Assembly (NCBI GenBank): GCA_948470475.1
Contig: OX419339.1
Span: 1,364,501-1,428,500, forward strand
DNA from: Galaxea fascicularis
Lineage: Eukaryota > Cnidaria > Anthozoa > Scleractinia > Euphylliidae
DNA length: 64,000 nucleotides
Reading direction: 5' to 3'
The translations under genes were made by a program, and so were the position numbers. Below are positions 55,990 to 64,000 of this stretch, piece by piece. Every line of letters begins with the position of its first letter. The first letter of the stretch is position 1. The notes beneath the pieces were generated by a model. That model did no database searches. It was not told where the DNA came from and saw only the letters and a program-made list of their open reading frames with translations.

Positions 55990-56226
55990 CAAATGCGCCT
56001 TACAATTCTTTGCAATTCTAAATTATTTTACAATTCTCAAATCAAACTAAATCAAATGAAATGTTGGTTTTTGGAGAGAGGGGAAAACCGGAGTACCCGG
56101 AGAAAAACCTCTCGGAGCAGAGTAGAGAACCAACAAACTCAGCCCACTTATGACGCCGAGCCCGAGAATCGAACCCGGGACACATTGGTGGAAGGCGAGC
56201 GCTCTCACCACTGCGCCAACCCTGCT
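55990..56226 (-). mobile_element. tRNA-derived SINE
   Basis: On the minus strand the head GGGGAGCAGGGTTGGCGCAG holds box A TGGCGCAGTGG (56208-56218). Box B GGGTTCGATTC is at 56166-56176. The body reads GAGTTTGTTGGTTCTCTACT, then GGTTTTTCTCCGGGTACTCC, and an AT-rich tail. Part of its body recurs at 38033-38092. Confidence 0.85.
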
Positions 56227-56466
56227 CCCCTAGTTTAACACTAGTTCTTTTTCCTCAGAGGATACTTTTGGTCTGCATTCCGCAAACATGTCAACAAGCC
56301 GTTGTCATTTTTAAGACCAATCGGGTTCTTGAAGGCGGAGCATGTTAACCCCGCAAATAATCACATGATTTCTCTCGTGCAATCTGGAATAAATTAGCAC
56401 TTGTAACGTTTTAAAAGACCCCAAATTGCACGTCCTTGTTAGAACCCATGTGATTACCTATACAAA

Positions 56467-58674
56467 TTAAATTGAACTGAAATTTAAATAATAAATTAGG
56501 AACTTCATTGTGAGCTTTCCATCTGTATCCACCCATCTATTGATGTCGGCTATGCTCCTACCCCACATTTCACCTTCTTTCAGGGTAGCATGGCCAAGTT
56601 TGAGTATTTTTCTCTGGTGTGTTGACGCAGGCATCATTACAATCCTGATATATGTAAACAAAAATGAAATTAAAATTTCCTTAGGTAGAGCGCTTTAGAC
56701 TGTTAGCATTAATTAAATATTGTTGTGAATTGTTGCTGTGCTATTGCATTATCATTGCTGATTTGGATACATGATATATGAGTTATCAGGTTAAATTTAT
56801 TCTTTAAAGTCACGAGCAATTTTGGTTAACTAAGCCCAAACAAAAAACCACGTTGCTTGTGATATATCAGTCACAAAACTATTCAAGCGGTTCGAATTTT
56901 CGTAACATAATCTTGAAACAGAAAAGAGATTGTTTAAATTTTGATACCTTACTTCCGCTGTTACAGTGTTAACGCTAGAAACCAGCTGTAGAAACACATC
57001 CAACTCAGGGGTGATAACGCCCCTCCACCTGTCTCCTTGAAACGAAAACATGTGACTTGTTATGGGTTCCTTGGAGTTATTTTGCCTCGCCAGAAGGTTT
57101 GGAAAGTTATCCAGGCTCCATGTAAAGGATGACACCTTTCTTTCTTTGATAGTTGAGGCAGTGTTGTTGGCCTGTGGAGATGTGGTTTGGCAGTAGTAAG
57201 TGAATATTGAAAATAAAAAATGCTACGCATAATGAAATTAACTAAATGGATTGCACAAACAAAGGGCAACGATTATTTAATTAGAAAAAATGTACATTTC
57301 TGTTTTAACTAAACTGTGAGCCACGGTACAACTTTCGTCTACGTCAGCGTCAACGAAATCTTAAAACGGCGTTAGTTTTCTGAAGGAAGGATATGTAACC
57401 CGTTTTTGGAATGATTTAAATTTATTTGTTATCACAACTAGTAGACCGGAGATGAAAGTAAAAACTTGAGTCATTGATGAAAAGGTGAAATAATTCCTGG
57501 AAATATAAACGATTTTTAGAAATAGTGCCTTAAAACGGCCAGAAGAGAACTGATGTAAACTCAACTTTGTGATTTTACCTTTTGGTGTATCAGCCGGCAT
57601 AGTCGCTGGATTTCCCCCGACTGTAGGCTGTAGTGTGACAGGGCTGCTTCCTGCAGGTGTTCAGTCATGTCTTTACGCATCACTATGCGCCTACAGCCGG
57701 GCACCTCGCATTCGCATGCCTTGTTTTCACAACTGTGGAGGTGCAGATTGAGGTTTCTCCTGAAAAAAAAAATGGATGTATTTATAGCTTCTTTTATTCG
57801 GGGCGAGTTTCACCTTAAAATGACTACAATGTTTTTTAAGGGGGAACAAGTGTTGTGTTAGCTGCCTCTTTTAATTTTAGGCGCGTTAAGCCTGCTTGCA
57901 ACCCAAATAAATCCCGCGCTAGACTCCAACAGAGAGCTACTTCCTCGAGGGCGTATTCGCGTGCGATCATGCGTATAACACCGCCCAAGTCTATGGGTGT
58001 TTGATTAAAAAAAAGAAACTAAATCAGTTACGATGTTTAGATCTGCATGAATTCACATACCTGGGAAATTCTTTTCCACAGCCTAAGGGACATGGTGCAA
58101 CGGCATTGGGACATTGTTCTTCTTGGTGGTGTTTTAATAATTCCCACATCACAGACTGATTGCAGTCTGGACATTGAACATTTCTCTTGCAACATGAGGA
58201 GGCGTGGTTCTTCATTTCCTCACGTACAACTGCGTGAAGGCAGCCGACATTTTCACATTGAATTGTAAGCTTTGGGCATGTTTGAAAATGGTCGGGGGCT
58301 TTTGCATACGTCCCCTTCCATTCGCAGCTATCGCTTAAGCACTCGACGGCCAGTTCACTTGTTACGTGGTCCAGCGCTATATTTACTGACATGTAAGCTG
58401 CCCGAAAACCAGTTCTGCACATCGGACATTTTGGCACCGGGTTTTGTGCCGCCAACTCCGTGAGGCATTCACGACACGCAGAATGACCACAGTTTAAACT
58501 GACGGGCTTTAACATAGTGTTGAAACTGTAACAAATAACAAAGCAACCTTGATCATAATTTTTTTGCAACGAGATTCAAATATTAAATGGAATACGTGAT
58601 TAAACTCACCAAATAGAGCACTGTAAGAGTAGATCCACAGTTCCTACAAAACGACAATTGAACGCTGAAGTCAT
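56467..58674 (-). CDS. TRAF-type RING / zinc-finger / MATH-domain ubiquitin ligase
   Basis: Five coding exons: 58610-58674, 58061-58525, 57579-57759, 56948-57171 and 56467-56644 (370 aa, all phases closing). The RING is complete across exons 1-2: C19, C22, C34, H36, C39, C42, C55 and C58 ([17 protein letters not shown]). Residues about 90-200 are TRAF-type zinc fingers ([31 protein letters not shown], then [10 protein letters not shown]). A short helical linker follows. Residues about 245-365 read as a MATH/TRAF-C domain ([42 protein letters not shown]). Such proteins act as E3 ligases or adaptors below TNF-receptor/Toll-like signalling. The coiled-coil between zinc fingers and MATH is shorter than in canonical TRAFs. 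The donor of exon 4 was placed at AAG|GTATCA because the alternative GAA|GTAAGG breaks frame. Confidence 0.85.
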
Positions 58675-59870
58675 GTTCCGCTCTCTTCAATTTCAGGACT
58701 CACTTTGCGGAGGAATAAACTATTGTCTCAAGTGAAAGAACGAAACGAAGAATGTCAATGCGGTCTGTGAAGTGGAGAATGATCGGATCCAAAGAAGCAA
58801 ACAAAGCGGCTTTTGTTGGCAACATGCCCCGAAGGGTCCTGCTGAGATACCATGTTAACATCTAAAGTAATAATTAACAAGGTATTAATTTGGCGTTAAT
58901 ATGGCGCTTTCAGAGAACAGTCTCAATAGTTTTAAGCGGATCTTATACATATTGGGAGTACACTGCAACAGGTTTGACTCTCGCACCAGCCTTTTCTTTT
59001 TTCTTTTTTTTTTTTCAGGCTCAGTTATTTTTGAATAGCATCTCCAATAAGAAACACTACCATTTGCACTGCTCTCTTCTAAAAGCTGTAAAAAAAAAAT
59101 GTTTTATCCCAATACATTCAGCCTGAAAGCCGTTTTTTCGTCGCTTAACATGGATTTAATGTTATTACTCGTTCGCATTTGAAGTAATAAAAAATCTCTT
59201 CGCTCATGACAGGAAGCTATGCGGTGGGATATTTTGTGAATTTTTTGGTGATTTTGGGGTGTCAACTTTCTGGTGGCATTTCCCATTTTTCCCCTTTTTT
59301 TTCTGTCCACGAACCATCTCATTGCACTTTTATTTTGGCTATGTGACAATTGCGAATGTCTCACCTTTTGTAAGACTTACGTTTGAATTCATGAAAATAC
59401 CTCCTTAGATAAAATTTCGTTATGAAATTTTGTCTCACTAATTCATCTTTAATACTTTCAACCATGGAGACCCTGTTGAGTTACGAAGGCCCAGCCTTGA
59501 AAATCAGGTTTTTTCCCGCATTATATCTCTGAAACGAAGTCGGTAATCCCCAATTTTTTTTTGTATTCTTGACATCATTAACTTATAGCTTAAGTTCGAC
59601 AAAAATCTGAGGGATAGAAGAATTTCGCGCGAACGTCCTTAAACATGTTTCCTGGACCGAAATTGAGAAACGCACGCCTGCTTAGACACGTGGTCGTACA
59701 GGGTCTAACAAAGACGACTTAATAACAATGCAGGTGAAACCTCTTACTGAAATGTGTCGACCTTGTTTAAGTAGAAGATTTGTTTCAAATATAAGTTGAA
59801 ATGCTCACTAACACAAACACAATCACTAGACTTGCCAAACAACGGTTTAGTCGTGAAATTTAAAAACATC
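58675..59870. other. Upstream region of the TRAF-like gene
   Basis: Holds the promoter of the minus-strand gene but no site I can name. Short frames at 58890-59126 and 59104-59364 have no motif. Confidence 0.3.
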
Positions 59871-60330
59871 AGGGGCACCCAGCGAGAAACTTCGACGAAA
59901 TATCTGTTCGGGAGAGTCTACCTGTTCTAAGACTTTCGGATAATGCATTGCCAAACGCTACTGATTTCTTAACTAAAACATCAACTAAAAGATTCGCAAC
60001 CAGGGAAACCCGGGGGAAAATAGTCCCTTAGATTTTCGGAAGGGATGTTTTTGCAATTTTTGGCTCTTGAAAAGGTCACCTAGCTTTTTCGGGTAAGCAA
60101 ATAGTTCGCATGGCAGTACTTCGTAGGTAACATTCGGCTAGCAATTTCTGAAATGAAGATTTCATTCCCTAAAATTTTCGGGCAATTCAATTTTCAGCTA
60201 AGAAATCCGAACAGATCAAATTTTTCTAGCTGATTAAAACAACTCTTTAAACAGCCTTTAAACATTTACAAGGAGCCTAGAAATATCCCTCAAAGGTTTT
60301 TTTAGCTTAATTTGCTCGTTGGGTGCCCCT
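59871..60330. mobile_element. MITE, GGGGCACCCAACGA-type ends, copy 2
   Basis: AGGGGCACCCAGCGA at the left and TCGTTGGGTGCCCCT at the right are inverted ends. The interior matches the copy at 36841-37292 (TTTCTGAAATGAAGATTTCA, CCTAAAATTTTCGGGCAATT, AATCCGAACAGATCAAATTT) in the same orientation. Confidence 0.8.
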
Positions 60331-60580
60331 GAAACATTCAGGATAGCAACGTCTACCGTGCTCATTCGCCGTGGTTTCAGGAATCCCCGTCTAAACCATG
60401 ATTTAGCCTTGAACCAGTTCTAGCCTAGGCTTCGTCAAAATCATCTGTCACCCCAGTTTTCACCAAAATTCAAACAGAATGCTTCCTTATGCACGCTTGT
60501 ATCTACGCTGTGGCTCCCCCGCCTAAAGCTTGAATACACTTTGTCCACATCCGTAAGCGGTATAAAGACGCGTCATCCGA

Positions 60581-60633
60581 GGTTAGGGTTAGGGTTAGGT
60601 TAGGGTTAGGGTTAGGGTTAGCTAACCCTAACC
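60581..60633. repeat. Interstitial telomere-type repeat with head-to-head junction
   Basis: About seven TTAGGG units on plus meet CTAACCCTAACC at 60621-60633 across GGGTTAGCTAACCC. One unit is shortened (TTAGG). TTAGGG is the metazoan telomere repeat. Confidence 0.9.
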
Positions 60634-60999
60634 TCACATGAAAATATGTATGATCGGCACCGTTTAGACTTGTTTGATTTTCAAAGCAAAATGTATATGA
60701 AGTGCCTTTCGAGAACCAGAGATTAAAAATCCCTTTTATTTACTTTTCTGATTTCCAGCAATATCCATTTAAACCATAAATACCAGGTGGTCGCTCCCCG
60801 CAATTAAAACTAGGAAAATTTCGAAGTTTGACTAAACATTGCTAAGAAAGAAAGTGTCACATAATGAATTGCAGTAAATTAACTATACTCTTAGAAAAAG
60901 CAACATTTAACGTCGCAGAAACTTATATTTTGAATTCTTAACTAAAACCCTCTCTACCTTTAGCACTCAAGTTGCACTGAGTAACGGTATGGTGTGTGT

Positions 61000-61024
61000 G
61001 TGTGTGTGTGTGGGGGGGGGGGGG
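61000..61024. repeat. GT run followed by a G run
   Basis: About eight GT dinucleotides and then 12 G. Low complexity. Otherwise nothing was recognised between 60634 and 61382. Confidence 0.85.
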
Positions 61025-61382
61025 TGGTGAAGCAACAGAAACAAGTCATTGGTATGGTGCCCTCAGTTCGGATGAGTTGAGAGGAAAACGAAAACTATTT
61101 CGCTTTCGTCTGCAGACTTAAACTTCGGCAATATCCATGCAGTAAAACCCGCACACTTTCCTTTTCCGTAACCTCAAATTTTGGTATGGATTTTGCAATT
61201 TTGACCCGTTTCACATCGGTTTTGTCTAGCACAACAACTTTCCATTAGAGAAATCAAAACTTTGTTTTAGAACTTAAATATTGTTAAACATGCATTGCCG
61301 TTTCAGGGCAACTCTGTTGAAAAAGTCTAGGTTGTTATATGTAAATGATTTTAGCAATGGTCAGAACTAGCCCGCCAGACCT

Positions 61383-61566
61383 GGGCCCAGTTGTTCGATG
61401 GCGATTTCTGACGCTAACACGGGATTACAAGTTAACCGAAGTTTTCACCGCGCTTTTTAGGAATGTTTTTGAAAGCAAAATTTCAGCTCGATATAAAGGA
61501 AACTTCAAGTCAAAACACTACACTAACCCAGGATTAGCTCAATCGACCTTCGAACAATTCGGCCCC
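61383..61566. mobile_element. Degraded MITE related to 33344-33579
   Basis: GGGCCCAGTTGTTCGATGGC and TCGACCTTCGAACAATTCGG correspond to the inverted ends at 33344-33579. AGGATTAGCTCAATCG and GACGCTAACACGGGATT match the sub-ends. Diverged, no coding capacity. Confidence 0.6.
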
Positions 61567-61835
61567 GGAGTCCAGTTGCAACTAATTGTAAAGAGAATTC
61601 CACTATCAACCCGAACTAATAAGACAGATCAGGTTATTTCTACAGCGTATGCATAGCAGTGATGAATTTTCAGTGTGACACTCGAAAGACGCCAATTTCA
61701 TTTTCAGAATGGAAGTTCCGGGTTGCCAATTCTGACTTTTGGTAAGTGCCCTAGTGTTTCTCTGAATTAAATTTAAGAATAGCCCCTTTACCAGTAACAT
61801 CAATTAACATTTGTCTCATATTTTACAGTTCAGGC

Positions 61836-63188
61836 TCATACAACTGGGCTATTGACGTTGAATTGCTGGGGGATTATACTTATAAAATTGGCCATAATTT
61901 GCGTGTGATCGCTTCCTCTCCATTGCCGCCACATCACTTCGTCGAGATACGACTGTAGATCACGCCTTCTAATCCCTTTTCTTCTTTTCAAGCCAAGCTT
62001 TAGTTGGCCCCAACATGACTCCACCTCTTGAGTATGCACGCCAGTGCGTGGATCCACAAAATGACGAGCATGCACAACGACTCGATGCCTGCGGACATTA
62101 GGCAGGCGTCTGAGGCCTCTGTACGCCCCCCAGTCATCCGTATGGACTTCACTTCCAGGGAGAAGACAGTGCTCTATTATGGGGCAAAGCGTCGCCGCGT
62201 CTCGCCTATCCACCACGGTAAAATATCCTCGCGCAGGACTGTACTCGGTCGTGATGATTCCAAATACCCAAGTTTGGCGTGCAGGTCTCCTTCCTCTGTT
62301 GTACTGTAAAACATTGGAAATGATACTGAAAATTGAAGGGCTTCCCGCAAGAGGAAGGAAAAGGAGCGTAATAATCGCCGAAGTTTGGCAAGTGAATTTC
62401 AGTTCAGTTCAGAAACATTGCTTTGTATTTCTTTTCGCTGGTTTCCGCTTCGTTTTTGAGAAAAAAAACGTACTCAAAAAAAGAGTTTCCGCTGTGGACG
62501 CCGCGGCCGTGTGAATTGACCAACAAAGAGCGATATACGCCCCTTTTGTGGAAAGCCCTTCAATTATTTTGAACACGATGTTGTTGAACTGAGTAGACCG
62601 TAACCCACAAGCCCATATGACAACAGTTGCAATACTCCAAACGTTAATGGCTGTTCCCTGAGCTCCCCCTGCACTCATAATCACTTACGTAGGGTTCTCC
62701 CCAGCAGTATGTCCGTAGTACCCATTTATACAACTTGGTGAAGCACAATTTATTAGGGAGCGCAAGCTACCTCTTGTGTAAATGGTAATCTGGTTCGCTA
62801 TTAAACCATCACCTTACCCCCACCTAATGCACGTTTAATACAAGTTGATAAGGAGAGAAAATGTTACCTTAGCTTTGTGATTGAATTTGCTTTCATCACA
62901 TTTTATTACAGCTCCGGGCCCTCCAAATGGTAGGATGGGCCGATTGTGTAGATCCACAGAACATAAATCTTGCAATCTCCTCCAAATCTGGGACACCAGT
63001 TTTCGGCTTAAATTTAACGTTTGCGCTACTCTTCTCTGCGAATCGTCTTGCGTGAATGAAAAAATTACCCGCAGCAACTTTCCCAATGGCACTTTTGGAA
63101 ATTCGGAAAATAAGCTGTTTGTGCGCAAGCTCCTTCTCTTCCGACATCCAGGGCATCTCCTGCAAAAGTAGGAACTACTTTTTTCCAT
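61836..63188 (-). pseudogene. Merlin-type (ISXO2-like) transposase, 5'-incomplete
   Basis: Two exons, 62868-63188 and 61836-62303, join in phase 0 and read about 262 aa to a stop. The order of motifs is that of Merlin/IS1595 transposases. CRRCPGCRKRRSLRTNSLF and a helix-turn-helix-like block (VAQTLNLSRKLVSQIW) come first. KCDESKF follows (first catalytic D), then [26 protein letters not shown] (second D) and [13 protein letters not shown] (catalytic E). The catalytic triad is therefore intact. The usual N-terminal 60-80 residues are not found in frame. A candidate upstream segment at about 63330-63430 has an in-frame stop, so the copy is probably dead. The intron holds a small inserted element. 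Terminal repeats were not located. Confidence 0.72.
62330..62566. mobile_element. Small MITE in the Merlin intron
   Basis: AATTGAAGGGCTTCCCGCAA on the left and TTGTGGAAAGCCCTTCAATT on the right are inverted copies about 235 bp apart. Non-coding. It occupies most of the intron between the two transposase exons. Confidence 0.6.
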
Positions 63189-64000
63189 AGAAGTCCAAAG
63201 CAAACTTTTTTATGTGTTGTTGCGTGGTTGCGGGTACAGTTTATGTCTCGCGTTCTTGTCTCAACCGACTTCACAAAACATTGAATTTTTGGGAGCGGCA
63301 TATGCGATCCAAACAAATAGCTCTTTACCTTTACAATTGGTCATTTTGTCCTATCGCGACAAGATTCCGAGAAATAGAAAAACATAGCGGAAGTTTAGTT
63401 CAGGAACGGTTACAAGTCTTATCCTCGTCATGATTTGCTTACGAATTGCCACAGTTGTCGCGTCGCCACTTCAAGGGCTTGCGCCAGTAAAAACATTTCT
63501 TAGCTGTAGAAAATGGAGCGGGTGTAAAAAAGCACAATGCACTTAAAAAGAAGCAGTTTAACTAGCGTTGTATTCTCATTTTTAAAATAGAAGAACCAAG
63601 TCAGCCAAGTGCTTGTTTACTACAGCCGCAGCCAGTCTTTCGGACCAAATTATATATCTGTCATTTCAATGCAGCAATGTCCCCGGGAAGCGACGTATGA
63701 GGGATATATGTAGTTTGGCTTACCTTCGTTTTATGCTGGTAAAATTTTCCCCGCGATTTGAAATTTACCTTAACACTTCATACTTATCTCGACCACAAAA
63801 AAACTTTCATATTACGCCTATCGCGCCCTTCCATTTAATCGCATTTATCTGATAGCAATGGAAGTTTTGGTTGTTAAAGAGTGTGTTTTCCAGTCTCAGA
63901 ACCCTGATTTAAATCTCACTCACCAAAAGAAACCATCTACGTGATTGTCATTTCTCTCGTTCAATTGCATGGCACGTCTGCACTGTGCACAAAACAGGGG
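63189..64000. other. No gene recognised
   Basis: Contains only a possible stop-broken upstream part of the Merlin gene (minus, about 63330-63430). No other exon or repeat boundary was identified. Confidence 0.3.

Overview
The window looks like nuclear DNA of an anthozoan cnidarian, most likely a stony coral. The evidence is AT-rich DNA, short exons in long introns with GT-AG junctions, TTAGGG telomere-type repeats, and a dense load of repeats of kinds common in coral genomes: Penelope-like elements, tRNA-derived SINEs, Merlin and Harbinger-like DNA elements, and large hairpins. No bacterial operon, CRISPR array or intact tRNA/rRNA gene was seen. The species cannot be fixed from sequence alone.

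Six multi-exon genes could be assembled by hand, with every splice phase closing. (1) 6.5-14.9 kb, minus strand: a 445-aa secreted, mucin-like protein with a cysteine-rich module and a probable GPI-anchor tail. (2) and (3) 21.8-24.2 kb minus and 27.0-32.2 kb plus: a divergent pair of paralogous secreted proteins, both signal peptide + PAN/apple-like + EGF + ALK/LTK-type glycine-rich domain, each in three exons with identical intron phases. (4) 35.2-43.7 kb, minus: a 464-aa F-box/seven-blade WD40 protein in 11 exons. (5) 44.1-52.7 kb, plus: an 11-exon coiled-coil protein sharing a bidirectional promoter with gene 4. (6) 56.5-58.7 kb, minus: a 370-aa TRAF-type RING / zinc-finger / MATH protein. 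A short one-exon candidate lies at 1.3-1.65 kb.

Mobile DNA fills the rest. Highlights are a complete 1147-bp DNA element with 29-bp inverted ends and a 6-bp target duplication that carries a two-exon HIRAN-like gene and sits in intron 1 of the F-box/WD40 gene; a broken Merlin (ISXO2-type) transposase gene at 61.8-63.2 kb; a 1-kb foldback at 53.2-54.2 kb abutting a 21-bp minisatellite; a GIY-YIG Penelope fragment; four Penelope-associated hammerhead-ribozyme-like motifs; LINE 3' fragments; nested and paired MITEs; and a KIAA1958/Crypton-like ORF between two hairpins.

Functionally the genes fall into two themes: surface or secreted proteins (mucin-like GPI protein and the paired PAN-EGF-glycine-rich proteins) and ubiquitin-ligase components (F-box/WD40 and TRAF-like). 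Nothing in the sequence shows that they work together.
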